Below the pieces are notes generated by a model that did no database searches, was not told the DNA's origin, and saw only the letters and a program-made list of their open reading frames with translations. Positions 51,101-62,976 of a stretch of 64,000 nt of DNA are shown here, one piece after another. Numbering within the stretch: the first letter of the stretch is position 1; each line of letters starts with the position of its first letter. The stretch is from Eudromia elegans (Eukaryota; Chordata; Aves; Tinamiformes; Tinamidae): contig PTEX01000060.1 in NCBI GenBank assembly GCA_003342815.1, forward strand, positions 3,718,896-3,782,895, in the 5' to 3' direction. The translations under genes were made by a program, and so were the position numbers.

Positions 51101-52144
51101 GCAGTTAAAACAATGCCCAGGTATTCCTTCATTATGCTGTTACTCTTTGCCTCTCATATAACTGTAGCAATTTTACACTGAAGTAATATTTGTCTTCAAT
51201 GAAATTGTTTCTGCTTTATCTCAGCTTAAATGACAGCAGAACCAGATCATTTGTGCTTTATTTCCTCTGTGGAAAAGAGATGGTGGGTCAATATTAAAAC
51301 ATTAATACTGATGTTTCCTATAGAAATAGTCTGAGTCAGGTATCAGTAATGCACAGCCAAAGCCTTGGTTGTAGGTCTGACTGCAGGAGAAGGGAATGTA
51401 GGTGTCTTCAGGGATTTGTTAAGGGAATTAAATTATCTGTGTATTGCTGCAGAACAACTAATGAAAAACAGTCATTTGTGCCTACGTTAAGCTGCAAACT
51501 TGATGTGCATATCAATTTTTTTGAGCTGTTCAAGGCAAGAACCTGGGTAAATAAGTAAATGAGAAGCAAGACTCGCTTGGCCAAAGTTTCAGTGTGAGCT
51601 GACCTAACGGTTTGCTGCTACCCAAGGAGTGATCCTACTCCTCCATCCCTTCTCTCCATTCCAACCACTTCCTCCAGCACCATTCCTTGCATAGGCTTTG
51701 ATACTTGTCAGGTCTTTTGCTGACACAATTCAGCTCATAAACTTGGCAGAAAATTATCCTTTTTTGGGGGGTTATTTTTCTTCCAGCTCAGCAAGGCAGA
51801 TTAACCTAGGAAATGGCCAGGGAATGCTAGAGCCAACACACATAGCCAGGAATGAATGATCACCTAAATAGCAGAGAGCCATTAGTTTGCATCAGCTGTT
51901 TATCCAAAATGCATCCTTACCAATTAAAGCATTCTGTTAAGCAAGTAAAGCACACATTTAGCCTCAGTTACTGTCTAAAAACACCTGAAAAGTTACCCTC
52001 TGCAACAAGCAAAGAGAAGAGGGAAAAAACTGTGGTAAAAAAATCTCAGATAAACGTTGAATGAAGAGCAGATATATCAACCTGCTACAACAGAAGAGAT
52101 GGCCACCAAGGAAATAAAACCTGCTGAAAAGTGGATAACTTACC

Positions 52145-52207
52145 AAAAAAAAAAAAAAAAAAAAAAAAGAGAGAGAGAGAGAAAGAAAAAAAAAAGAAAA
52201 AAAAAAA
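52145..52207. repeat. Poly(A) run with GA dinucleotides
   Basis: Twenty-four A, then about seven GA units, then A-rich sequence with single G interruptions. No retroposed body is visible upstream, so it is treated as a simple repeat. Confidence 0.9.
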
Positions 52208-53249
52208 CAGAAAACCAACAGAACAAATCTTTCTGTTCACAAGGACTGGAAGTACATAAGTATCTTAGGTCTGGAGGGATTCAAGACAGTGTGAACATGT
52301 CTGAATAGATGGACTTGACAAATGCCTGCAGGAGGAACAAAAACATTATCTGAAAATGAAGTATAGCAGTGGTTCACGTATTTCTGCTGTGTCACATGAG
52401 GCCAAGCTGTTTAACATTTTGGCAAGCTAGAAAACAGCAAAACGTGAACTAGGCTTACGGTGACTTGAGACAGAGCCCAGCCCTGACGGCAGTTGCACGA
52501 GGAAGGGCAGCCAAAAGACCTAGAGGCCTAAGCAGTGTCATCTCTTCAGACTATCAGTGTCTCAAGTCTTTTGTTTAAAATAAATAGGAGTCACAGAAAG
52601 CAATTTCTTTCCTGATCAAAGTCTTCTGAGTGCCACAGACAATAAAAATGCTAATCTTTCCAGCATGCTATGTCTGCTATGGCATGAAGAATAAAACAGG
52701 CTCTCTTTTAAAATACTTGTCAGAAAAGTAAGTCTAAAAGATAGCAAGATGCATGTAATTTAAAAATAGTCTAGTAATTTATAAATCAGTGCCTCTGTTG
52801 TTAAAAACAGAAAAAATAGAAGGACTAAGTGAATCAAAAACTGTCACTAAAACTGAAGATTTTCCTTGAAGCCCCTCTGGCAGTCTAAAGTTCATACACA
52901 ACAACACAGGTCAAGGTTTATATCTTAAGTGTGGTTTCTAAAATTAATTTCTATCCTATTTTGAACAGTTACTCATGGAATAGGAGTTCAGAGATCAAGA
53001 GGAGAAAAAAAGACCAAATGAGTCATTAAAGGAATATTGCTGAGATTTGGACAACAAGGGAAGGAAAAGCCATATGGTGGGCAGGGAATTGCCCACAAAG
53101 CTCCTTGAGGAGTGATAGTTCCTATTTCTTACATCTATTGGATCCATGAAACCTATGGATTATTCGCATCCCAGAAAGCATGGCTTCTTTCTCTGGCAAG
53201 CTCTCCAGGGCTTAGCATTTCCAGAAGATCTTCAAAGTGAATTTTCCAC

Positions 53250-53569
53250 TAGGAGAGACCTCACTGCTGCTTCCAACTATATAATTGCAGGGTATGGAGA
53301 ATATGGAGCCAGCCTCTTCTCAGAGGTACAGAGTGAAAGCACAATGGGCAACAGACACAAGTGGAACAGAAAATAACTATTTAATATAACTAGAAAAAAA
53401 CTGCCATGAACCATTGGAAGAGGGGACCAAAAATGATGTGAAATCTCCAGTTTTAGGGACAACTGAAACTGTAGGTAATAAGTACGTGACCCAAACTAAG
53501 TTGTGCCTTCTCTGAGCAAAAGGGCCCTTCAGAGGTTCCTCTCACCTCTATTATTTTGTGATTCTATAT
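53250..53569 (+). mobile_element. Old CR1 3'-end fragment
   Basis: The translation GEYGASLFSEVQSESTMGNRH (about 53290-53350) parallels the CR1 ORF2 C-terminus E-D-G-A-x-L-F-S-V-V-x-S-x-x-T-x-G-N-G-H. Further on are decayed equivalents of the [11 protein letters not shown] region, then 'cttcagaggttcctctcacc' and 'attattttgtgattctat', the 3' UTR and tail. Strongly diverged, with frame breaks after about 53374. Clearly older than the copies at 5686 and 15166. Confidence 0.75.
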
Positions 53570-55744
53570 CATTAAAGTTAGCAGAAAAACAGTGTAATAA
53601 ATATCTTCTCCCTATCCATTTCTAGGATAGCAAGCCTGATTGAAATGCAATGGAGAAAAAACACCCAGACCAAAAGAAAAAAAAAATCTTCTCTATAAAT
53701 GCGATGAGTGAAGTCAAGTCCAAGTCTGAAAATCTCATCAAAGGCTAAGGGACTAGGTGACACAAGTAAGTTGGATGCAGCCTATGGCACTGCTTTTGCC
53801 ACAATTTTGGCTGCTCGGGACTCCACTCCCCACTCGTCTTTCTGGAAATGCAAGTGCATGTCACACTGAGTCCAATCAACTGCCCTTTCAAAAAGCACAT
53901 TCCTGCTACTATCTATGAGATACAGTCATGTATTCCTGCTCCTTTCCCTGCGCCAGCGTTGGTCTAATCCTACAGTGAGTTGACACAAGACCTATATTGG
54001 TAGAACACAGATGAATAATTTTTTGACTCCAGCTAACTTGGCTCACCATGGACTCTGATGAGCATCAGAGTGGATACAAAAGCAGGGGGTTCGGAGTAGA
54101 CAACGATGCTGCCAGGAACACAGGCAAGGGCTCACTTATAATTTGAAACTGCAGCTTATGACGCAAATAATGTTCAGTGCCAAACAGCGATTTCAAGAGA
54201 GGCCCCTCTAAGTAATACCCAGTGGACCATTTCTGTAGTTAGACAGATGTGCCACAGAATACAAGCTATAGCTGACATTCAGTTGCCAAAGAGCTGCTTG
54301 AGACGGCCAACGGGGAAGGAAAAACCAACACACTAACCCATAGAGCGGAGCACAAGACCCTTACAGTAAACTTGCATGTGTAGAGGCACTTGGGACCTTC
54401 TCAGCATCCCCTCCATTACCTGGATCTTCAGAGATTCCCAGCAAACCAGAGTACTTTTCATCTCAGCGTTAACTGCCCACATCAATATCCTGCGCTAAAT
54501 GATGCAAACGAGAGTTTCATCGGAGTGCGGGAGGGCAGCGATAGATGAATTCAGTGACTTGTGGGAACACCAGGAGTCTGTCAGGCTTCTGGCACACAGC
54601 CCAGCAAATCATGCATTCAGAAGAGACCATTAGATCATTTAGCCTGACCCGCTGTATATCACAGGCCATTACATTTCACCATCTCATCCTTGCACTGAAC
54701 CTAACAAATACGTATGAGACACAATAAACTACTGTTCCCTGCAAAACTTGCTAGTCTGAATGAACGAGATATTGTTTTCCAAAAGAATACCAAGTTGTTT
54801 CCAGTACAGCCTGTAGTGTAAGGTAGCTTTGAATAACCTGTGAAAGGGAGGAATAAAAGGAGCAGACCCACTGGTTCCAGGATTTGTAGATGCTATTAAA
54901 AGCTAGTGTTTACAAGACTGGGAAATTTGATTATACTGGCATCTTGTTGCAAGGAAATACTAAGTCAACAGTGGGAATGCTGAGATGGCTGTTTTCAAGA
55001 ACTCAGATTATGATTTATGATTGAGTTTACATGCTGCTTGCTTACTACAATTTAATTCCAGATGCTTGATTAGTATTGCAGTCATATGCAAGCTGTAGCA
55101 ATATATGGTGAGTTTGGTGGACTTAAAGATGCCCTATAGCGGGAATGCCAGGATACGCATATTATCTCTAACAAGGACCCTGAATCTCACACACCCCCAC
55201 ACCTCATCGTCAGTCAACATCTGCCTTTTCTCATCCCATGACTTCGCTATCTAGCACCAACACAACAGACAAAGCATACTTAATATAGAACCTGCAGAAC
55301 TCCTGACTAACAGAGTGCCAGTTGCACTAAAACAAAGATGTGGCCCTTACTCAGAGCATTATCATCAAGAGGTTGCTGGAAGTCAGTGCGGCTCCTTTTT
55401 TTTTTATTTTATTTTACTGTCTCTGCAAAGAGACTATAAAGACTCAGGCTGGGAATTATCTAACTTTAGAGAAGAACAGTGCAGGTAGCAGCAGTTGAAT
55501 GTGTTGTACCAGGTTGCTTTCATAGTCAATGGGGAGAAATGGTCCCTCTGAGATATAAAGCATCTCATCCAAAGCTAGGCTGCTGAAAGAGACAGGCAAA
55601 CCTGCGGTCTGGAGGGACCTTTTCTTCTCCACTGCCTATAGAGGGAAGATAGACTGAGCAGTACAGATGGAGATGAGAGTCCTAAAGTTGAAAGAGAATA
55701 ATTTGAGCCAATATAATTGGGTTGAGTCTTGCTTGGCTCTAGGC
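53570..55744. other. Stretch without supported genes
   Basis: Intron-like sequence with nothing recognised apart from a T-rich patch near 55397-55418. Confidence 0.5.
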
Positions 55745-56258
55745 TTTCATATGGACCACTGAGTCCATTTTGAGGGTCCTCAGCACGGGAAAGACATTGA
55801 CATAATGTAGGAAGTCCAGGAGAGGCAATCAAAGCAGTTCGAGGGCTGAAATGCATGGCATCAAAGGAAAGGACAAGGGAACTAGGCTTATTTGTTCTTA
55901 TGAGGAGAAGTAAAATAAAGATCTCACTGCTTTCTATAGTTTACTTATGTTGAAGCAGCTGTAGAAAAGATGGAATAAGACTTTACATACAGTGTAAAAT
56001 GACAGGATGAGAGGCATCAAGTACCAGTTGCAGAAAGGGAAATTTCAACATGATGCAAGGAACAAAAATTCACTATGAGGTTGTCAAAACACAGGAACAA
56101 GCGACCAGAGCCGTTGTGAAATTTTCTGCCTTGTAGATATTCAGAACTCAGCTGGACAAGTCCCTGGGCAACTTGATCTAGCTGACCTTGCTTTGCATAA
56201 GGGGTGAGACTAGATGATCTCCAGAGGTCACCTCCAGCCAAAATCACTTTGTGACAGA
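55745..56258 (+). mobile_element. Old CR1 3'-end fragment
   Basis: The plus strand matches the CR1 ORF2 end and 3' UTR in order: 'ccactgagtccattttgagg' (equivalent of the Y-C-V-Q-F-W segment), 'gaaagacattgacataatgt', 'aagtccaggagaggcaatca', 'actaggcttatttgttctta' (R-E-L-G-L-F), 'caaaacacaggaacaagcga', 'cagctggacaagtccctggg', then 'gagactagatgatctccaga' and 'ggtcacctcc' up to about 56258. Frames are heavily broken. Its 3' UTR resembles older CR1 subfamilies and differs from the copy at 15166-16228. Confidence 0.85.
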
Positions 56259-56335
56259 TTATAGGAGACTTACAGTTTTTCTGAGAAAAACTTAGGTCAC
56301 ATCTAAAAGTATTAGCCTTGAAGGCACAATATTTT

Positions 56336-56380
56336 AAAACAAACAAACAAACAAACAAACAAACAAACAAACAAACAAAC
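56336..56380. repeat. AAAC microsatellite, about 11 units
   Basis: A clean tetranucleotide AAAC array about 80 bases after the end of the old CR1. Perfect units suggest it is length-variable between individuals. Confidence 0.95.
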
Positions 56381-57497
56381 AGACTCTATTCCCCACTTGT
56401 GATGATCATTACATCTCATAGTTTCAAGCTCTTCTCCATTCACACGATTTTTTTTTTTTAATTTTTAACTAAAAAAAATCTGAGGACTCCACAGATATCT
56501 CATATCTACTCTAAGATATGAACCTTAAGAATTAAAAACACACTGAAGAAATAATATTACAGGAGTTGTCAACTGGGGATTTCAACAGGCACTTTTGGCA
56601 TTGCGGGTTGTCTAGTGCAGCAGTAGCACAGCAGCATTACCTCGTGGTGTGCGAGCTCTGGCACCTCTAGTTGCAGGGAGCAGGCTGAATCCGCTGTCTT
56701 TGACAGTGGGAACTAGTACACGCCAAGCTCCATAGCCCTGCAACTGAGCAACTTACAGTCGCAACATTGCCACAGGTATTTTCATATGAGTCTGCAAGCC
56801 ACTGCACAGGTTTATCTACCGCATGCTATTTGTTTGTGTAGCAGATATAAAACTTCTCAGGCTTCTCGCACTCAGAACAGAACAGCCTTCCCTTGAAGCC
56901 TGTTACCTTGAGCTGGCTCATGGTGCCCTGGTAGTGTGCCTGAATGTTTACTTAAAATACCTTTTCATGGTCTTCGAAGCTGTATGGTTAGAGGAGCTCA
57001 GCATGGGCAATGGTGACTTCCTTTCCTGTGCAAAGGAAGGGTGGGCAGCAAGCAGATTGTAGACTCGGTCCTTATGTGAGCAGAATTGCCTTTGCAGGCT
57101 TTGTGTGTGGAGCTTTCTCAACAATTCAGGCGTAATGGAAATAGGAATAGCGTGTTATATTAAAAGCAAAAAAAAAAAAAAAAAAAATTAAAAACCAATT
57201 AAAGTCTTCACATTTTGCTAAATGCTCAGTATTCCCACTCACAAAACAAGACTATATTCTGCCTTCATAATAACTTGAAGCTAATGAAGCACAGCTGCTT
57301 TGTATGCTTCAGAAGTAGATTAAAACACAACAGGACGTTCAATAACTATATTAAAAAAGCAAATTCTTAATCTGCAGAAGAAACCTTTTGCATGTCAAAG
57401 CTGACTGCACTCCAGCTCTTCTTGTATGTAGTTTCTTTGGACTGACACATCCTGTTGTGTTATATTTGAAAAAGTAAAAGCAAGTGGCCATTAAGCA
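56381..57497. other. Stretch without supported genes
   Basis: Intron-like sequence with a 20-base poly(A) run at 57168-57187. A 79-codon frame at 56823-57062 (+) has no recognised family. Confidence 0.5.
57168..57187. repeat. Poly(A) run, 20 bases
   Basis: Uninterrupted A run on the plus strand after 'ttaaaagc'. No retroposed gene body was identified before it. Confidence 0.9.
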
Positions 57498-57615
57498 TTG
57501 ATCCAAATCCTGTCCTTAGCAGCCTGTATAAAAGGGAGCTGAGAATGAATCTGCATCCTTACTTATGCAAAACTCCTATCAGATGATAAGAAAACTCACT
57601 TCAATAGAAACTACA
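57498..57615. repeat. Possible old palindromic-repeat remnant
   Basis: 'gatccaaatcctgtccttag' and 'ccttacttatgcaaaactcc' resemble wording of old repeats that I recall from turtle, crocodile and bird DNA ('ccaaatcctg', 'ccttactcatgcaaaactcc', 'cacttcaatg'). The parts are decayed and no clear inverted arm survives, so this is a weak call. Confidence 0.3.
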
Positions 57616-58070
57616 GAAGAGTTATCTAAAATACTGACACCGTTTTACAGAGAGTCTATATTTAAGCAATGTTAAAAGCTCTGTAGTTGTAGCTGATAAA
57701 AAATAAAAAATAAAAAAAGGAGGACAAAACGAGTGTTTTCCTAAAGTTTTCAAAACAGCTTTAATTTGTGTCTCATTTTCCAGACTTTACCATGGGGTCC
57801 GATAATTATGAAATTATACATCCATTAGTTTTAAAAAAAAAAATAGCAAGTTAAACAACTTTTATAAATATTATGAATAAAGTATTTGTAGCTTTATATT
57901 ATCATATGAAACAGTCTTGGATTATTGCCACAATACAGCTAACATTTGATATGGGCTTTGACCAGCACAGCTGAGAAAGATCTTTTGTAAAATAACTTGT
58001 GCTATTTTCCATTTACCTTTTTAGTCGCTTTTATGTGAGTGCTTTTAATGTGCATCATCCATTGCTCACA

Positions 58071-58184
58071 TTCCCTCAGATTCTGACCTAGCTGTAGCAG
58101 TGTAAATCTCATTGTGGTGACCTTATTTAAAGGTACTATAAAGTTACACAAGTGTATCTTAAAACAGAGCTTAGAATTCTGGCT
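58071..58184. repeat. Probable old palindromic interspersed repeat
   Basis: 'ccctcagattctgacctagc', 'gtgtaaatctcattgtggtg', 'agttacacaagtgtatctta' and 'cagagcttagaattctggc' follow the order of a repeat that I recall as common in sauropsids ('cagatctgacc..', 'gtgtaaatc..', 'agttacaccagtgtaaa', 'agaatctggcc'). The two ends are roughly inverted complements (cagattct / agaattctgg). Strongly diverged; family name not known to me. Confidence 0.4.
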
Positions 58185-59775
58185 ATATTTATGACTGCTT
58201 TAAGAACTGGACAACATGAAGGCTAAATTCAGTGCTACATTTTAGTGAAATGGTAAGAATTGTGTCCCAGTTCACCATGATTTTTGTTTTACTTTCACAA
58301 AATAAACTAGCTTATTTACTTTATAGGTGTTTTTCCATTCATGCAGTAATCCCTGCAGTTTGCAACCCTCTGTACGCTGTTGACAATGATGTCAACAGCA
58401 GAGACATTGCTGTAAATTCACTGGAGAAACACAGGTGTGGAAAAGACTGGAGAGAGCAGAGACCTGGGTAAAACACCCTCCATGGTCATGCACACATGGG
58501 CACACATCTGACTAAACTTTATGCACATCAGAAGCAAGACTTAGCACCTCTACAAGTAGGGATAATGAAGTAGGAGCCTTAGATCCTGAAGGACACAAGG
58601 GCAGGGACACTGAATGGAATGGTGTGATGAAAACTAAAAAATCAAGAGGAAAACTGTAGTAGCTTTTTCTGCTGCCTGCAGTCTATATGCTCCATTCATA
58701 TGTATATCCCATTCAGCCATTCCTCCAGCAGCCACAAGCAAGAGAGAGGAATCACTTCCGCATCCTACCTACACCTGAGGGAATCATGAATCAGAGCCCC
58801 GGGACTGCCTTGATCCAGCGGGGACCACAGTACGATGCTGCAATTATGCTCCCATCATGACAGTTTAATGGTTCATTGAAACGAGAGTACTCAGCTCACT
58901 ATTCTCTCAAAGCAGCGTGGGTGCTCACAGCAGACAGAAACAAATCTATTTCTGTGATTAAAAATAAAAGAAATATTCAAAGGAAGGATATTGCAAGAAA
59001 AAAAAGGCAATTAAAAGTTACATCTTAAATCAGACAAGCCTTTGCCACAACAAAATCATAAAAGAAGCATAAAATGTCTACGGGAACTTAGATGAGATAG
59101 ATGTGAGACTTCATTGACAAGAAATCAAAAAGCAACAGATGAATGAAGCTTAGCTCCATAATATCTGGAAAGTCTTTGAAAGTTTAATGCATTTTATAAA
59201 ATGCTAAATATTATTACCAAAGTCAAAGCAGACAAATCCCACACGCATCTCCACTTAAGGCAGCAGTCAGATGAGTAACCAGGGCATTAATTTCTTAAAA
59301 TCTAGTAATGGGGAAACGGAAAATTTTCACTAGAGACAAAATAATGTTTGCAGATGCTCTGGTTTACTCTCTGTATCCGCCCCTGCGTACTCCTCCATTG
59401 CTTTCTGTCCTTTTCATTACCAAGTGGAAGGAAGGTCTTAAACATAAGTGGCTTGGGAGCATATATGTAAGAAACTCTTAGTATGGACTTCTTGGAAGTG
59501 CTAACATGAGCTAATTGCTCCAAATCCTTCTCCACTAACCGTTTGTGTAGTGCTATCCATAGGTAGTTCTGGGATTGCATGTCAACCTCAGCTACTCCCT
59601 GCAGAGTAGATTTGACACTAGATCACTTAATAGACTGAAGCCCTATTGATGAAGATCTTCCCAGTCTGTGTGGGACAAGTTTGGGTTACATATGCTAACG
59701 CCATATGGTTACAGGGTAGAAAATGCTTGCTTGATTTATATGAGATCCGTATACATTGGAACATAATTTATAGGG
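58185..59775. other. Stretch without supported genes
   Basis: Intron-like sequence. A 92-codon frame at 59302-59580 (-) has no recognised family or splice borders. Confidence 0.5.
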
Positions 59776-60673
59776 CTTCTATAAATATATCAGCAGCAAG
59801 AGGAAGACTAGGGAAAATATTAGTCTGCTGCTGAATGGAGAGGGTGCCTTGGTGATGGAGGATGCAGAGAAGGCAGAGTTACTAAAAATCTTCTTTGTCT
59901 CAGTCTTCTCTGCTAAGGCTGCTCCCCATGAACTCCAAAGGCTGGACACAAGAGATAAAACCAGGAGAGAGGAAGAATTTCCACTGGTCAAAGAGGATTG
60001 GTTTAAGGATTATTTAGGCAAACTGGACACCCATAAATCTATGGGTCCAGATGGGATGCACCCGAGAGTGCTGGACAAACTGGCAGGGGTTATTGCTGAG
60101 CCACTCCATCATCTTCGAGAGGTCATGGAGAGCAAGGGAGGTGCTGGAGTACTGGAAAAGAGCCAACATCACTGCAGTCTTCAAAGAAGGCGAGAGAGAG
60201 GAGCGGGAAACTACAGGCCCATCAGCCTCACCTCCGTCCCTGGAAAGGTGATGGAGCAGCTCATCCTAGAGACCATCTCTGAGCATATCAAGGAGGAGAA
60301 GGTGATCAGGAGTAGTCAGCATGGATTCACTAAGGGGAAGTTGTGTTTGACCAACATGATATCCTTCTACGATGGGGTGACTGGATGGATGGATGAGGGG
60401 AAAGCCGTGGAGGTTGTCTACCTTGAATTCAGCAAGGCTTTTGACACAGTCTCCCACAACATCCTTATAGGAAAGCTCCAGAAGTGTGGATGGGACGTGA
60501 GGACAGTGAGGTGGATCAAGGACTGGCTGGATGGCAGAGCTCAGAGGGTCATGATAAACAGGGCTGAGACTAGTTAGAGGCATATTGCTACTGGTGTCCC
60601 TCCAGGGCCAGTGCTGGGCCAGGTGCTGTTCAACTCCTTCATCAATGACTTGGATGAGGGGACAGGGTCTCTT
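59776..60673 (+). mobile_element. CR1 LINE internal fragment lacking both ends
   Basis: The plus strand begins in the linker before the reverse transcriptase (FYKYISSKRKTRE from about 59777) and stops abruptly after F-I-N-D-L-D-E-G (about 60661-60673), just before the catalytic FADD box would occur. No CR1 3' UTR or octamer tail follows; the next 230 bases are unrelated. CR1 insertions normally keep the 3' end, so the loss here points to a later deletion or rearrangement at about 60673. Subfamily wording differs from the copy at 5686-7494. Confidence 0.92.
59777..60673 (+). pseudogene. CR1 ORF2 remnant (linker and first half of reverse transcriptase)
   Basis: Parts seen: EDAEKAELLKIFFVSVFSAK (from about 59858), GKLDTHKSMGPDGMHPRVL (about 60018-60074), SIIFERSWRAREVLEYWKRA (about 60105-60165, in a second frame), SLTSVPGKVMEQL, SSQHGFTKGKLCLTNM, VYLEFSKAFDTVSHNIL (motif A, about 60415-60465) and [13 protein letters not shown]. 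Two compensating frame changes bracket about 60100-60215, and a TAG at 60575-60577 interrupts the last part. Motif A reads L-E-F where the family has L-D-F, so the first catalytic aspartate is lost. Confidence 0.92.
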
Positions 60674-60907
60674 ATCAGAGAGCAGTATGGAGGACTACCA
60701 ATTCATGAGCTGCCCTTCACTCAAAAAGTCCACAGTTTCACAGTTTCTTTTTATCATAAAATTGCTGCAGTCAGAAAGGAGCCTCCCATTCCATACAGTC
60801 CAGCATGGGACTTACCAGGGTAAGCACTGTAGCACACTGTCTCTCACACTGAGAGAACACCCTAGGCATAAGAGCTGCATGTAAGATGATCCTGGATTCT
60901 AGACATC

Positions 60908-60929
60908 TTTTTTTTTTTTTTTTTTTTTT
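60908..60929. repeat. Poly(T) run, 22 bases
   Basis: Uninterrupted T run. On the minus strand it would be a poly(A) end, but there is no AATAAA-like signal in the 30 bases before it and no gene body was recognised. Confidence 0.9.
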
Positions 60930-62929
60930 AACACATAATGATAGCAATACTGTGACATTAACAGCTCCAATTTACTGTAACGAGATCCTGCCTGGTACAT
61001 GCACTAGAAGAACACAGCTGCAAACACTTCCATGGGGAGTGTTATATGTTTCTTTATTATTTAGGTCGGTGTAATGGCTCAGTCCTGTTCCAGATGAAGA
61101 TAATGGGAAAAAAAGAACTCCATTTACTTGATGAGTGTGTACCCAGGCTTTATTGGAAACAACGATAAAAGGTATTATTAGTCACTTTTATTACTGATCA
61201 ACATTATCAAATCAGAGCCTGGAGTAAGTTCCAAATCCATATGAAGGTTTTTAAGTACATTTGGACCAATTTGATACAGTTGCCATTGATTTTTATACAA
61301 ACATCCATTAAATATCTAAATTACTTGTCCAAGACTTGATCAAGAGATCCAATGTTGGATGTAGAACTACGTGTGTAATCAAATATCAGAAATCAGGCAG
61401 AGTGATACTGAGCTGCAACACTTGGTGCCCAACAGGCCCCAGCCTTCCTAAAATTACAGAATTTAGGGTCATTTGAAGATTCAAGGAAAAGAAATAATTC
61501 ATATCCTGCGTTTTATTTTATACCAACCTACAGTGTTACTCCAAAAAGCCTATCCCAAAACATACACAAAAGTGTCAGCATTGGAAAACCACTGTCAACA
61601 TATTTGTCCCTATGTACATGCAGCCATTGATGGACTCCTATCACTCTATTATGATATTACTGTCACTCTATTATGCCAGTCTCTGTGCCTTGGATCAATC
61701 ATGACAGGCACTTGGTAACCAGAACTTCTCTAAAGGCAACAGACAAAGCAAAACTTCCCGTGAGGCTCTGACGGAATCCAAAAGAAAACGGGGAAGAGGA
61801 GGTAAGAGAGAGCCGAAAGCTAATAGACCATGGCTCCTGAATATATCAGACAGTGGGAAGCCAAGTCTGTCTTGCCCACTGCTTTGACAACTATAATTCT
61901 CACAAGCCCTTCTGCAGAGCTGAGCACAGGGAGGCCTCTAATGACACCTTTCAAGCAATTCCTTCTGTTAGCTCTGCTTTACAATTCCCATTTATTAACC
62001 TATCCTATTTTCTATCTGTTTTCAAAACGGAGTAGCAGAGGGATAGGGTTTGTCAAAGCAGAAAACAGGTCACGGTTCAGCTGCCCCAAGCTACATTGCG
62101 GACCAGACAAAAAACTTCTAAGCTCCCTTTCACCAAAATAATCCTAATCTAGGAGTGCTGCAAATTGAATACATTTCTGGCTATGAAGATTCATTAAATT
62201 AAGAAAATATTTATTGGCTTTTTCAGTGCAAAGTCTGCTACTGACATCACAAAGTTTATGTTCTATTATTATAGATCCAAGTTTTAAATGTTTTATCTTT
62301 TTTTTCCCCTCTTGAGGCTAATTGCACAACCTCATGTTTTTCAATATAAAGAAGTCTGGCTAACGTTTTCCAGAGCACACCCAATCCCAATGATTTTTCC
62401 TTTTCCTCGTGTTGGTTAATCAAATACTAGATACTCTATTTACAAGCTTGCACAGGCTGCATGTGTTTCCCCTGCAGGACACTTGCTGTTCACAGACTGT
62501 ATTTGGGGAACCCATGTGAGCATTTCCTTGGACTATGGTCTTCTGCTGAGGCTCTCTACCTTAACACTCAGGGGACAATTTCATCTGCAGCAGCAACTCC
62601 TCTTGCACTATTTACCAAATCCTTCTGCTATCTCACTGCAGTGATGTTGGGAGCTTCTATAATCTTATATCACAGACCCAAGTGGCATCTAGTTTAGCAG
62701 CCTAGACTGAAGAAGTTTTCCTGTCTTTCTGTTATACAAGCTGATATCTAATGCCTAAATGCTGTTTCTTTTTCTTTTTTGCAAAGTCATGACCATACCG
62801 ACAAGTATATAAATAATAAAATATATAATTTTACTTGCCGTGGACAATTACTTCTTGCCTCCATCTACTTCTACGATTTCCAGGCTTGTATGCTTTCCTT
62901 TTCAGCAAATCTGTCATATGCACTGAAAT

Positions 62930-62976
62930 TAAAACAAAACTAAAACTACAACAACTACAATAACAACAACAAAAAC
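62930..62976. repeat. ACA/CAA-rich simple sequence
   Basis: Alternating AAAACT and CAACAA-type units of about 47 bases without a clean period. Confidence 0.7.

Larger units (their letters stand above)
47225..53249. other. Stretch without supported genes
   Basis: AT-rich intron-like sequence. An AAAT run lies at 48124-48146, a poly(A)/GA tract at 52145-52207, and a compact cluster of transcription-factor-like words at about 49998-50045. No exon, RNA gene or LINE end was recognised. Confidence 0.5.

Noticed and set aside
61422-61440. String 'ttggtgcccaacaggcccc' resembling a primer-binding site
   Set aside because: As above: no terminal repeats or retroviral coding sequence nearby.
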